NCBI GenBank assembly: GCA_029891345.1
Contig: CM057009.1
Coordinates: forward strand, 312,468,184 to 312,532,183
Source: Dryococelus australis
Lineage: Eukaryota > Arthropoda > Insecta > Phasmatodea > Phasmatidae
Direction: 5' to 3'
Length of the DNA: 64,000 bases
The notes under the pieces: model-generated
What the model saw: only the letters and a program-made list of their open reading frames with translations
Databases searched by the model: none
Told to the model about the DNA's origin: nothing
Translations under genes and position numbers: made by a program
Shown here: one piece after another, positions 24,310 to 35,535 of the stretch
Layout: each line of letters begins with the position of its first letter
Numbering within the stretch: the stretch's first letter is position 1

Positions 24310-26204
24310 GTCAGCTTTGGTAGTAGGGGTGGTATGGGGCAAGTTCCTCTGGGAGAAGGGCCAGTTCTAAGGGGTGTAGGTGGGAGGGGATGGCTGGCAT
24401 CGCGGAGTCGGGCCGGTTCTGAGGGGTGCAGGATAGAGTGGGTGGTTGGGGTGTGACGAGGTGGCAGACAGTTCTCCTACGATCGGATCGCAACTAATAA
24501 GTTGATGCCATCTTGAGAAATTACCAAAAACATTTTATGATTGTGGGCAGCTCGGAGCAACATGCACCGACGGGGGCAGGGAGTGAAAAGGGGTGAAAGC
24601 TGGTTTCTTGACCTCAGGGTCCCACATATGCTGTATGGATAAGAGGTGAAAAGGGTGCAGGGGGAGGTCTGGAACGAAGTAACCTTAGCTATCCTACTCT
24701 CCACCATATTCAGTAGTTCATCAATGTTTGTGGGAGACAGACGTGCTACTCGTCAGCTCCTTCATAAACACTGCACCTCTAGACACTTGGCAGCCGATGA
24801 GCTTACGAACACGGGTTAGCTCAACTTCGGGCCATCTCTAGTGATAGTAGCGATTTAATATAAAAGTATTTTATCAGGAAAATATAAATTTTCATGTGTA
24901 AACATATTTTTTGTTAAACATTGATATACTGTGTTTGTGATAAGTAATTGATTTCTGTGTTCGGTAGACTAAAATACCATTTGCGTTAACAAGTGTGTTC
25001 TATTTACAGAAATGTGTAGTATGTCTCTATAAAGTGTTTCACGATTACGCTTTGTAAGCTTAAGTACCTCTTCACATCATCTGTGAATTATTCTGAAAAT
25101 AGTGAAACGTTAGCTTAAAAAAAATATTGTTTCTTGTAAATTTCAACTCATTTGTCTATTGGCTTTGCTACACATATATAATCAGGCTCTCCACACACAC
25201 ACAGCTTATAAGACGACGCAATTACTACACTGGACTCATTAATACATCAGACTCCACATCAAATGGACATGTTTTAAAAAATACTCATGGTATGTGCAAG
25301 AGGCGTTAAGAAGTTTACGTGAATTTATATTATGCTATTGTGTCTGTTAAAAATTTAAATTGTATAATTCAAATGTGAGTTTGGAAATCTTTATTTATTC
25401 ATACTGACTAGCTGGATTTTGTTTAGTGAGTTTGCATTTGTCGACATCAGATGTTATTCATGTAGTTAGAATTCTCTCTTGTGTAAATTACATTTCTAAG
25501 CTTGAGAAATAAGTCATGTTTAAGACTCAAAGAAATGCACTTATTATTCACACAGTAGTTTGAAATTTGCGATTCTATGTGTGTAATTTATTCACAAGTA
25601 GAACAATCTGAATTTCTCTAATATTTAATTGCATTCTGAAAACAGATCATTTAACACGTAAATCACATCTTTCAAAGTCACCTATCTACCATATACGAGC
25701 AATATCACCCCCCCCCAAAACAATTTACATTTAGGTCACTCTTAGAAATCTTTTAAGCACTCTGAAATTCTCTTGTGTGTTAAATATATTCGTAAAAATC
25801 GCCTATATACAACCAACATCCCCTCAAACATCTCAAAAATAGAAAAATTAGAAAAATTAACCTTAGCCTACACTTGCCCTCGACTCTACACCTATATAAG
25901 ACATTGCAACCCACCACCATGGTCAGTAGCCTCCAGGACATCACACCGTCTATATCGGATAGACCTCCTTCTACCCCCACCCAAAAAGAAAGAAAAAATA
26001 ATCCAATTAAAAATTAACCCTTTTTGATTAACTTTTTTCATCGACCCTTTCAATTAAACCTAACACTTTCAATCCATTTAACTATTTCATTTAATTTAAC
26101 CCTTTTTTGATTAACACTTTCAAGCAATTTAATTAACACTTTAATATCAATTTAATCCTTTCAATCAATCAAAAGTGAAGTAGAACCTGCCGGCCCCTTC
26201 TACT
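24310..26204 (-). repeat. Right terminal inverted repeat of the Polinton
   Basis: Inverted counterpart of 11274-13205. The block around 24700-24840 (GTTTGTGGGAGACAG, CTCCTTCATAAACAC, GCCATCTCTA) matches 12721-12835 in reverse. AATCAATCAAAAGTGAAG near the tip matches the left tip. Open frames here (24148-24456, 24311-24493, 24477-24707, 25780-25980) are low-complexity products of the C-rich repeats and not genes. Confidence 0.88.
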
Positions 26205-26229
26205 GATGAAATATAACGAGGGACCTGGA

Positions 26230-26626
26230 TATACAGGATGATTCGCAATTAGACCGACAAACTTCAGGAAGTGATTCTCAATGAAAAATTAAAAGGAAAA
26301 CATGTGACACTTTATACCTAAACCGAATATTAAGTTAAGCATGAGCCCTTAAAAAACGCAGTTTTAAACCGTATTTGTGCAAAATATCGGTAACGAAGTA
26401 AAATGCAATGACAACTGTCGGAACATTATTGTATGCTCTCTGGACCTTCAATGAAAGAGCCGATATTTTGCACAAATACAGTTTAAAATCTCGTTTTTTT
26501 TTTACGGGCTCATAGCTCCTTTAATATTTGGTTTATGTATAAAGTGTCACATATATTTTCCTTTTACTTTTTAATGACGAATCGCCTCCCGATGTTTGTC
26601 GGTCTAATTGAGAATCATCCTGTATA
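26230..26626. mobile_element. Palindromic MITE with ~165-bp inverted repeats, TA target
   Basis: Left arm TACAGGATGATTCGCAATTA, then AGACCGACAAAC, ATGTGACACTTTATAC and TTTGTGCAAAATATCGG. It is mirrored on the right by CGATATTTTGCACAAA, GTATAAAGTGTCACAT, GTTTGTCGGTCTAATTG and AGAATCATCCTGTA. Arms of about 165 bp flank a short centre. TA duplicates flank the ends, as in Tc1/mariner-type elements. The superfamily is inferred from the TA only. It sits 20 bp to the right of the Polinton and in the same host repeat. Confidence 0.75.
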
Positions 26627-26750
26627 CTTTTTTAAACCGCGATTATTAAATAAAATATTCGCCTGTCAGCATTCGGAGGCATAAATATACTATTTTATGT
26701 TAAAATAGAGGGAAGTTATTTTAACTTGCGACCCACACACACACAAACCG
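26627..26750. repeat. Right part of the ~430-bp repeat after the Polinton and MITE
   Basis: Together with 26205-26229 this continues the repeat that was cut at 11273. It matches the reverse complement of about 32150-32020: CTTTTTTAAACCGCGATTAT with CTTTTTAAAGCGAGATTAT, and TTAACTTGCGACCCACACAC with TTAACTTGCGACTCACACAC. Confidence 0.7.
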
Positions 26751-29400
26751 CACTTAACACCATACTTAGCACCACAATCACAATCAACACCGCACTTAAC
26801 ACCGCACTTAGCACTGCAATCACAATCAGCACCTCAATCCCAATCCTTCGATCAATCTTTAGCAATCTTTCCATCAATCTTTAGCAATCCGTTACCACCA
26901 CCACAGATTTCATTCCAAGTTTCCCTTTCCTATTAGAGAATCATATTTTTCGTAACTCCCGTACTGCACATGCATAGTGCTGCTATCTAGTATTTATTTC
27001 GACCAAACAGGAGCGACGAGTAGCGATGAATCGAACTGGCACTCGTGTTTCCCTGCCGCGGGCAGGGTAAGCAGTCGTACTGTTTAATGGCCGCCCTGAA
27101 TGATATGCGCCCAGTAAGGTTGGTAACGATGGATGGGAAGTAATTCCGTATCTTAAAGTCGTATAAAAAGTATTACATAACCATTTCTGATAACTTAAGT
27201 TATTTCTTTCGCTTCTGTTTTTTTAATGCATCGAAATGTAGCAATGAGCCGATTTGTTAGATATTTACATTCGTAATAATTTCACAGTTTCACTTGACCG
27301 ACGTATGAATAAAGTGATAAGACCCATAACAATTATAATCTTCCGTAAAGTGGAAGGATACACAACGTGCTTACAAGTAGATCTTAAGCAGGGCTTTGAA
27401 AAGTGCTCATTTGACCGTGAAGAGCCTATATTTAGGTAAAATTTTGTAATCAAACACATACTACGAAAAGACGAACAGACGATATCACTACCTAACTGTA
27501 GCTTTGTACGTAGAGAATAAATGTGTAAAGTTTCAGCTGCCCGTTTTTGTCCGTCTGTCACCATTTTGTTAAGGTGTGGCTAGCTGCGCTTTCGCAAAGT
27601 AACCCTCAGTCACCAACCTGCACGCTGGACCACGTGTAGATGTAAGCACACCTTCGTTTATCCTCTCTTTCAGACATCTGATCAATTTACTGCGAGTGCC
27701 TCACGTCGGAAACTGTATCTAAGGCGAGTGTCGTTTCTTACAGCCGAACTTGACCAGTTCTAAAAATTATCGCTCTTAAAATGAAAAGTGTATTTCTTGT
27801 GAATATGTTGCAGTTACTTTGCTCTTGGCAAACTGAGCGTCAAGTTTAACTAATAGGCGAACTCACGTTTTAGTAATTTTATTGTAGCATACGTTTCGTT
27901 AATTTTGTGATTTGGGACTTTTATGCGGCTTCTCGACTAGAGTCGAGATGACGGAAAGATATTTACGTCATCTTGTTTGTCACAACTAACAGCAAAGGAC
28001 CAGGCTGTGCAGCATGTCACTTCTTTTCTGAAATTAGATGAATGCGTGAGAATTCTAAGAAATTCCGTTTCCCCCCCCCCCCCCCGCCCTTCCCTAAGTA
28101 CTTGAAATTCTCGAAACAATGCGATCGATGTAGTAAAATATTATAGGAGAATTATAGGATGTTGCAGGAAAGCAAGCTTGAATTGCTAGATATTGTATAC
28201 GTTTATTTTTCCTCTTAGTCATATAACAGGTATAATTATTTGTTAATTTCGATTCTCAGATAAGACAGTAAAATCAAGACAGTTATTTCTGGAACTCAGA
28301 TTTATTTCAATTTTTTTCTACTAATGCGTACAATAGCCTAGCCTACAAAAGTAAGATTTGAATCTTTATTTAATTTGGATTACGTAAGCTGTAAGCTATC
28401 CTGCAAACATCTCTAACATAGCATTGATTATTTACATTGAAATAATTATGTTGCTAGTGTATATCTCACATTATCATGAACAAAAATTAAGTATTTGACT
28501 AATATTAAAGAATTTTATAAATGACAAGTGAGTTAGAATAAATCAAAATAGTGATTTGACTTACAGTTTTCAGGGCGAAAAAAATAGGTTAATTAAAACT
28601 CATACCAATATATATATATATAAAATAATAATGTGAAGTTAATTAATTCGCTTGAATTATGTTGTATTCCAGTGTTTGTATTAAGTTCATCTACTTGAAT
28701 AATTTCCGATATGGAAAATAATAATGTGAGACTTATAAGGTTAGTCGTGGGATTTACCATCCACAAATTACTGAAGAAATAAAATAGTATAGCTGCATTT
28801 TCGGTGATGTAGTAAAGGATTTTTCGAAGACCAGGATAATTTTGACGATATCAGTCAAAATTGTTTCAGTCTGTTACTCTTGAAGACTCTCTTCATTGAC
28901 TGCAGAATATGTGTATCATTACAAGCAGTAAGTTTTGGTACTTTCAGGCATATCGGCGTCTGGCGTCAGAGCGGGAGCCGGCCGGCAGCCACGTTGGAAT
29001 TTCCCTTTTCTACCTCAAAATTTCCCTTTTCCCCTTAAAATTAACTAAATTTCCCTTAAAATTTCCCCTCTTTTTCTACAAGTTTTCCTTTTTTCCTTAG
29101 AAAATTCCCACTTTTCGCAGAGCAGGAGGGGCAGATTCATGACTCAGGAGAGGCGAGTCAGTGACTCCAAGCCAGGAGAGTAGACAGGTGTGGACTCAAG
29201 ACCCTAGACCGTTGACGGGTGACCTTTAACCCTTAATCTCAAAAACCAAAAAAATTCCGAAAATTCCAAAAAAAATCTTAACAAAGTATATTTTAAATTT
29301 ATCAACAAATTACTTACAATTTTATTTACAAAATTAAGTTTCCTGATGTTTCCCCTCACCACCCTCATCCAACAAATTAGTCGGCAGGCATCCACCCTCC
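26751..29400. other. No gene recognised
   Basis: Mixed sequence. 26750-26900 is an irregular CA-rich stretch with repeated ACACCGCACTTA motifs. A run of about 17 C lies at 28070-28086. A run of repeated TTTCCCTTTT/AAAATTTCCC lies at 28990-29100. Open frames up to 99 codons (27265-27564 minus) show no domain. Confidence 0.45.
27010..27125 (-). other. Possible tRNA-derived SINE fragment with B box
   Basis: On the minus strand GCCAGTTCGATTCATCG contains GTTCGATTC, which fits the Pol III B-box consensus. Some 55 bases upstream is a weak A-box-like region (GGCGGCCATTAAACAG). No cloverleaf closes, so it is not a tRNA gene. It may be a decayed SINE. Confidence 0.3.
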
Positions 29401-29439
29401 CCCCGGCTCATAGCCAGTCAGCCATATTGGTGCTGTCAG

Positions 29440-29790
29440 CCATCGTAGCATACATATTGGATGCAGATAACCTTGAACTTGACCCCATGACTTTTAATGA
29501 CCTTGAGAACGAAAATTCGAGAAAAAATTCACAAAACTCAGCAAGCATATTATATCACAAACTACTACCACCATAATAGATGCAGATGACTTTGACCCCG
29601 TGACCTGGAAAACGAAAACTCGGGAAAAAATACACAAAAGTCAACATGCATATTACATTACAAACTACTACCACCATATTGGATCCAGGTAACGTTGAAT
29701 TTGGTCCCATGACCTCGAATGACCTAGGAAACAAAAACTCGAGAAAAATACATAAAAGTCATCAAGCATATTACATTACTGACTACTATG
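29440..29790. repeat. ~118-bp minisatellite, three copies (locus 1)
   Basis: Each unit runs through ATATTGGATGCAGATAACCT, TGACCCCATGACC, GAATGACCTTGA, AAACGAAAACTCGAGAAAAA, CAAAAGTCA, GCATATTACATTAC and ACTACTACCACC. Units start near 29452, 29573 and 29682. The same unit recurs at 30960-31200 and, inverted, at 56170-56490. Confidence 0.8.
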
Positions 29791-29811
29791 GGCTATTGCT
29801 GGAAAGTGAAC

Positions 29812-29900
29812 ACTTTTGAAAGCCCTCTCATTTAGAATAACAGTCAATTTTTTTTCTCATAGCCCTAGATGTTAACTTTAAATTCGGTGAAATAATATAC
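29812..29900. repeat. Dispersed repeat, partner of 10295-10400
   Basis: GAAAGCCCTCTCATTTAGAA, then a CAGTCAATTT stretch, CATAGCCCTAGATGTTAACT. Same order and orientation as at 10295. Non-coding. Confidence 0.45.
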
Positions 29901-30955
29901 TGGGTTAATGACTTATGTAACAAGTTGTACATATGTGTAATGTTTGATCTAGTTCAAAAGTTAAAATAGGTGTATAAATATTAAACAGATCCCTTAGTTA
30001 TAAATTTGCGATCTATGACCCTGTATTTATCTATGATAATAATTTATTTTACAAACAGTTGTTTTTTGTAATGTTAGGAACGTTTTAAGAATGTTCGAAA
30101 AAAGTATTAGATAGTATATGGAACTAAAAGAAGCATGAGGGTCCGATTTAATGTGTTTTTTACTGAAGTAAATTTAATACTGATATTTAATTTCAAGAAG
30201 TGTTCTTATTATGACAATGTACTCAAATTTAAGCAAAAGAAGTATGGAAAAAGAAGAAAGTAAATGCATAATTTTGAGTGGTCAGTAACCGAGGTGTCGA
30301 CGACGACCATCAAACGGATTGAGAGATTCGTAATTTGGTTTTCCAAGTAATTTCTAGTCAGACATTATCATCCATTTATGAAGGAAGTACGTCACCAGGA
30401 GTAGTTCCACCATCAGGAACACGGTCAGCTCAGTGGTGCACCATTTCAGTGGTTGAGTCAGGAGTCGACTCCAGGACCTTGACTGAAGGAAGCATGTCGA
30501 AATACCTATGCTGTCGTGGAATCGTGGTCGACAGGGAGTTGTGATGTACCAAATTCCCTAGCTGTGGACTACCTCTTTTCTCATCAACAGCTAAGTCCAG
30601 CGTACACCATATTATCCATGAACCTTTTGCGAAGGCTAATTAGTAGTGCCCCTTCGAAGGGTGTTCCTGACAATTAATTGGAGTTCTTTACTTACCTATT
30701 AATGCTTACGTGGTTGACTAATATTCTTATAGTAAACCCATTCATCATTTTAAATGATACAGTATTTTAAATTCTTTTGCCAAATAGATAAACACTTATA
30801 CTTTTTTAAAAACACTTGTAGAAAGATAAGAGACGAAGGAGTATCCATTTTTCGTTCATTCTAATTCCTTCTTTTTCATATCCTTCATAGTAAACTACAT
30901 CAAGTATTAATTGAGTTATGGTACTTATTCTAGTATTCTTTCATATCTTTGAATA
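29901..30955. other. No gene recognised
   Basis: AT-rich, with a less AT-rich patch at 30290-30660 holding a 69-codon + strand frame (30335-30544) without known motifs. Confidence 0.4.
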
Positions 30956-30959
30956 ATAT

Positions 30960-31200
30960 GTAGATATTACATTACTGATAACTACCACTATATTGGATGC
31001 AGATATCTCAGACCTTCACCTAGTGACCTTGAATGACCTTGAAAACAAAAACTTAAGAAAAAAAAAAATTCTTAAAAGTCAATGAGCATATTTTGTTACT
31101 AACCACTACGACCATATTGGGCACAGATAACCTTGACCTTGACCCCCATGAACTTGAATGACATTGAAAACAAAAACTCGAGAAAAAAGTCACAAGAGAC
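30960..31200. repeat. ~118-bp minisatellite, two copies (locus 2)
   Basis: Two units containing ATATTGGATGCAGAT or ATATTGGGCACAGAT, GACCTTGAATGACCTTGA and AAAACAAAAACTCGAG. Same family and orientation as 29440-29790. Confidence 0.8.
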
Positions 31201-32009
31201 CTGCTTGCAGGAAGCCTGGTACCGAGGTACTGAAGGAGAAATCCACTTCAGCTTTAAAGGTCTTTGCAGGTCCAAGTAAACTGTCTCTATGACTGAACTG
31301 CTTACCACACCTGTCACGCAAATATGATATACGACAGGGATTCGTGATACAATTAAAGCACTCATGTCATCGTACTTTATGGTCGATGGTAAATGCCTTA
31401 TCAGGAAAGTGACACTGATGACGGCGTAGAGGTTCAGGCAAAGATTCAGGCAGTCCTGTTGGAGATGTAGATGCTGGAGTTAAAGAAGCAGGTAACGCCG
31501 TCAATGATATTCTAGGACCACTCCAGAAGAAGTTGATGACACTGCCGTAGCTACCATTAGCTCTGGAGTGCCCGAAGAAATCACAGATGCAGCATGAGAC
31601 TTAGATGCGAAGAGGCAGAAACTGGTCGAGATGATCCACCTTTCATACTAGCCAGTGTCAAACTAAGCCTCTCAGCTCACCTCCCTACTGATTATAATAT
31701 GAGAGTGTGCAAGTCCTATGACGTCATACTGACTGTGAACCAATCTTATTACACCATTAGTACATTGTTGGGACAACGACCAGCCAATCACTGAGTTGCC
31801 GGATGATTGCAGCTGGCCAATCACGTGCAGGCACTGAGACATCACATGCTGGAGTCAGTCTGCTGGAGACATTCTGCTGGAGGTAGTCTTGTGTGGAGTA
31901 AATTGAGAAAATGGAGCAAATTGAGAAAATGCAGCAGGTGGAGCTAATGGAGCTAGTCTTGGGTGGAGCGAGTCTTTAGTGGAGCGAGTCCGAAAATTGG
32001 AATATTTCG
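31201..32009. other. No gene recognised; GGAG-rich irregular repeat at its end
   Basis: Open frames at 31099-31365 (minus) and 31594-31794 (plus) have no domain. From about 31845 to 31990 the sequence repeats GCTGGAG, GGAGTAAATTGAGAAAATGG and GTGGAGCGAGTC irregularly. Confidence 0.4.
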
Positions 32010-32430
32010 GGCCCTTTTTGTTGTGTATGCGTGTGTGTGAGTCGCAAGTTAAGATAAATTCCCCTTTTTTAAAATAAAATTGTATAGTCCTACCCCCAAA
32101 AGCTGAAATGTGAATAGTTTATTTTATAATCTCGCTTTAAAAAGCGTATATCTAGGTGCCTCGGTATATTTCATCGCTTCCTGGGTAAACTGTATTTGCA
32201 CTGTATTACCTATAACTACGACAGGCTACCACCACGCTTCGCCACTGGTCGATGCCCAACTTGGACTTTGCACTGAGCAATGTAGCACCTCAGCAGGTCC
32301 CCACCATGCTTCCCAATACAGATCTTGGTTTGTTCTTTCAATGTATCACCTCGCACAAACTGCACGTGACCAATGTCATAATGCTTCATCGCGCGAAAAG
32401 GACTCTTCGTACAGACTGCCCTCTCATTGA
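32010..32430. repeat. Intact copy of the ~430-bp repeat, inverted
   Basis: The reverse complement matches 11065-11273 joined directly to 26205-26229 and 26627-26750. TTCATC at 32170-32175 is the single uninterrupted copy of the Polinton target. GTATA at 32147-32151 is the uninterrupted target of the palindromic MITE. No coding sequence; the 97- and 106-codon + strand frames here are incidental. It may be part of an LTR or SINE, but I cannot assign it. Confidence 0.75.
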
Positions 32431-32754
32431 GCAGAAAAAGTTAGCGTTCTTAAAATATAAATTAAAATTTTATATTAGATGTTTTAGGTGTTTTATATTC
32501 ACAAATACTTCTAAAGTTATTAATATTATATTACTTCACAAATAGAACGATCAAACGTACAACTCTGTCTTTCAATTCATGTAAGGTTTTATTATTAAAG
32601 ACCCTCGCTCCTCTTACAAGTATTTCATCATTCCTCAGAAATACTGCAAAACATGATAAAACTTTTTGTAAAATGGTCGTCACTCAATTTATGTAATTAC
32701 AGTGTATTTTAAGTAACAATTTTATAGGTAAACAGTAGTTAAAGGTAAAACATA
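32431..32754. other. No gene recognised
   Basis: AT-rich spacer between the 430-bp repeat and the P-like transposase remnant. Confidence 0.4.
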
Positions 32755-33669
32755 TCTACGAGTATGACAAAGCTGCAGATCGCATTGTGGGGCCACATAG
32801 TCAAGCTCCAGTGATAATGGAAAGAGGTTTCGTGTCTTCATGGATGTAGCCAGTATACATAGAGTTCGACAAAAAATAACAGCAGGAGTATTGAATTTCA
32901 TTATTAGTGAGCTGTACGAGTCTAGGTTTCGAGTTGTAGCATGTGTCGGAGTTTGTGATGGTGACAACTTAGCACTTTGGAAAGAATTAGGCGTGTCTGT
33001 TTCCAATAGAATACTCTGTTATCCAGTATTAAGAATGCCTTATTTACTTTTTTGTCTGAGGTGCCACAGCTTCTTAAACTCATTATAAACTGGTTTCTTG
33101 GCAGTGGTTTCATGTGGCATAAGTGATCTACACTTCATGAAGAATTTGAAAAAACACAAATGCAGAAAGTCAGACTAGCCACTGAGTTACTATCCAACAC
33201 AATAGCAACTGCAATTAGAAAATATAGTATCACTGCAAGTTTTTCAGACCGGCGTTATTACATCCATCAATGCAGTTCTTTTCGGATTTGCAACTGCAAT
33301 ACCCCAGCATTAAATACATTATGACACATAGACTCAACCAAGACTGCCTAAAAAATTTGTTCAGCCAAACAAGGAGGACTGAATGACCGCCCGTCTCCTA
33401 TTAATGCACTAAACTGGCTGAGTATGATAATTCTTGTAAAAATGCCCAGGTATAGTGCAGAATGAATTTAACACACAAGATGGCGCAGCTGGGTCGGAAG
33501 AATTAATAGTCAGTAGTGTTTCGAAAACTGCCGGTACTGTTGCAGCTGCGAAAGGCAGAATGATAATGAAGATGACTCTGATACAAATAGAACTGCTACC
33601 AGCTAATGCAGAAAATACGGCATCAGAGGAGTGTTACATAGTTGGACTCCACTATTTAGCAGGCTGGCT

Positions 33670-33703
<34 letters not shown>

Positions 33704-33960
33704 GTTGTGAGCTCCTTTGAACTGGATAGCCACACTAATGCAAACATGACTTGGGCATGTCATCGTGAGTACAGCATCTGCCCTATGGTGGCTTATTCGA
33801 GCTTTCACCTACGTTTCTGGAGAAAGTCCAAGAAATGGAAACTATTTTCCAGCAGTGTTTGGGTCCTACATTTCGCATAAAGCATTGCATCTAAAAAAAT
33901 AATACCACCACCATTTCGACAGAAATCAATGATATCATTGAAATAATTGTGACAATTTTT
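32755..33960 (+). pseudogene. P-element/THAP9-type transposase, C-terminal remnant
   Basis: Along the + strand in shifting frames come YDKAADRIVGPHSQAPVIM (about 32765), IISELYESRFRVVACVG (about 32900), LALWKELGVSV (about 32970), a RLNQD-type stretch (about 33335), GGLNDRPSPINALNWL (about 33375) and YIVGLHYLAGWLAKK (about 33640). The last part is FLEKVQEMETIFQQCF (about 33810). These are the conserved GPH.Q, ALWK.LGV, NQD.LEN, GG..D.PS and YIAGY blocks of P-type transposases. The N-terminal THAP zinc finger is not visible. There are at least four frame breaks, and a run of 29 A (33673-33701) lies within the YIAGYLA region. It is dead; the family call is firm. Confidence 0.82.
33673..33701. 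repeat. Run of 29 A
   Basis: A homopolymer inside the P-type transposase remnant, read there as about ten Lys codons. It is probably slippage expansion of an AAR-rich codon run. Confidence 0.95.
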
Positions 33961-34129
33961 GTAACGCAGAGGATTTTCGTATGAGTGAAATATGCATATG
34001 CAACGGAGTCAGTCAACGAAATTAATCGAATAAGAAATACTTTGAAAAACACACAAGTTTTTTATCTGTCTCTCAGAAAAAAGAAGTAAAAATAAGTCTG
34101 CAGTGAGTTTATAATTTCCTTACATTGTT

Positions 34130-34510
34130 AAGCTTTATATTTATTTTGTACTGTACACATTTTAATTTCTCGTACAGAACATTTTCTTCATCATAATGTA
34201 TTTTTAATTCTTAAAATATTATACATCTCGCATTTGTTATGTATTTCAGAAGTGTATTTTTTTTAGAGAATATCTTTTGTTGTAATGCATTATTAATATG
34301 CAGATAATTTTATATCTTGAAAATGTTATGTTTTATAATATTATTTTTCCATTACAGAACATGTTCGCCATAATGTATTTTTAATTTGGCAAGTGTTGTA
34401 AATCTTATATTTGTAATGTGTTGTATAGATTTTTACTTTCTTATACAGGGCATATATTGTCCATAATGTTGGGCCTATTGTTAATTTGCTGAGTCTTGTA
34501 TTTGCGTGTT
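34130..34510. repeat. ~90-bp AT-rich tandem repeat, about four copies
   Basis: TACAGAACATTTTCTTCATC at 34174, a decayed unit near 34265, TACAGAACATGTTCGCC at 34356 and TACAGGGCATATATTGTCC at 34445. Each is followed by ATAATGT...TTAATTT and a TTGTA...TTATATTTG stretch. Spacing is 89-91 bp. Confidence 0.65.
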
Positions 34511-34683
34511 TCATATCAGTTGACTCGTGACAGTCCCGGCTGTCAGACTGCCCCCGCCCCTAGGTAACTTGGGCGACGCTAGGCGAATCGCGTCTAATCT
34601 ACTTTATTCGGTCCGGGGCGCAGGTGCCCGCCCGGTGTAGAGTACGGGCCTCGGGGGTCGACGGCTGGGCACGAAGTCAGGCC

Positions 34684-35106
34684 CTACGACCTTGACCCCC
34701 TACGAGGTACCGGCTTGGGTAGTGGCGCAGCAGTTCGGCGAGGTGGCGTGGGGTTGGCGGGTACCCGTGTATTCGCACTGACTGGTGTTTCGCTTGACTG
34801 GGGTGTGATCTGCTCCGGTACGGGTGCTTCTGGCTGTGGTTCGGGTTCGTCTGGCTGTCTGATGCTTAAGAGTGCCTCCTGCACTACCGGATGGTATCCC
34901 TCTGTGACCCTGGTGAGTGGCTCGAACAATCCGATGGGAACGATGTCTGCAACTGGTATGCTGAGGCGTAGTTGAAGTGCCGCTTGTTCCCGTGGACTGA
35001 GTAACCTGGACCCACTAGGAAGGATATGTACTCCCTGGGAAAGCTTAGCAATTGCCCTCGCCTTTCTGGCCCGTCTCTCAACTCCACCCCTGTAGGTGTA
35101 CGGCAT
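34684..35106 (-). CDS. 140-aa basic, Pro-rich protein, function unknown
   Basis: Starts MPYTYRGGVERRARKARA and has a basic first 25 residues. A middle part (about residues 25-85) is rich in Leu, Pro and Ser with no known motif. The tail (about 85-140) is Pro/Glu/Gln-rich and ends basic (PKPVPRRGSRS). I do not recognise a family. The frame is GC-rich, which makes chance open frames more likely, but it is the longest in its region. It might be a gag/ORF1-like start of a truncated retroelement. Confidence 0.35.
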   Translation of the reverse strand: MPYTYRGGVERRARKARAIAKLSQGVHILPSGSRLLSPREQAALQLRLSIPVADIVPIGLFEPLTRVTEGYHPVVQEALLSIRQPDEPEPQPEAPVPEQITPQSSETPVSANTRVPANPTPPRRTAAPLPKPVPRRGSRS

Positions 35107-35174
35107 GGGGTATAGATCAGAGCAGCAGGAGTTGGGCAGTTGACGTGTCAGTGTTTAACAGTGTGTGAGTGTCC

Positions 35175-35535
35175 TGTGGGAGTAGACTTCCCTGCACCAG
35201 ACTGCAGCCCTCTCGGCAGCACTAGGGGAGCGATGAGAGTTGGGCACCTGGTTGACAAGTCCAATCCACCGGGAGCGTACCTAATGTCGTGGCTCTACCG
35301 TTCCTTCCACGTGGTGCAAGGAACGGGTGGCCTTCCAATGGTGGTGTGGTGGTGAGGGTCCCAGAGTCACTGGTCTCCCCGAACTCAAAGTAGAACCCTT
35401 CCTCGGCACCACAGAGGGAGCAATGGGGAAGGGGCGACTTCGAGCTGACAAGCCAATTTCCACAGGACGGTATCCTAATGTCGTGGCTCTACCGTTCCTC
35501 CTACGACGTACAAGGAACGGGTGGCCTTCCAAAGA
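35175..35535. repeat. Two ~190-bp imperfect direct repeats
   Basis: CTAATGTCGTGGCTCTACCG followed by TTCC, CAAGGAACGGGTGGCCTTCC and AA occurs at 35281-35341 and again at 35472-35532. Weaker similarity extends upstream of each (CGGCA-CACTAG-GGAG-AATG-GG...GACAAG-CCAAT). It lies 70-430 bp upstream of the 34684-35106 frame, where a LINE promoter repeat would be expected. Confidence 0.65.

Larger units (their letters stand above)
11274..26204. mobile_element. Polinton/Maverick element, 14.9 kb, degraded
   Basis: Ends are AGTAGTAGGGGC at the left and the inverse, GGCCCCTTCTACT, at the right. Terminal inverted repeats of about 1.9 kb follow. GATGAA flanks both ends (11268-11273 and 26205-26210), the 6-bp target duplication usual for Polintons. 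The inside holds remnants of a retroviral-type integrase and a DUF8207-like protein on the minus strand. An adenain-like protease, a major capsid fragment and another conserved protein lie on the plus strand. I see no convincing protein-primed DNA polymerase B or packaging ATPase. Length, long inverted repeats, target duplication and gene set agree with the family. All genes are broken, so this copy is an inactive relic. Confidence 0.92.

Noticed and set aside
24148..24707. Open frames near the inner end of the right Polinton repeat
   Set aside because: C-rich low-complexity repeat sequence; the matching left arm does not conserve the frames.
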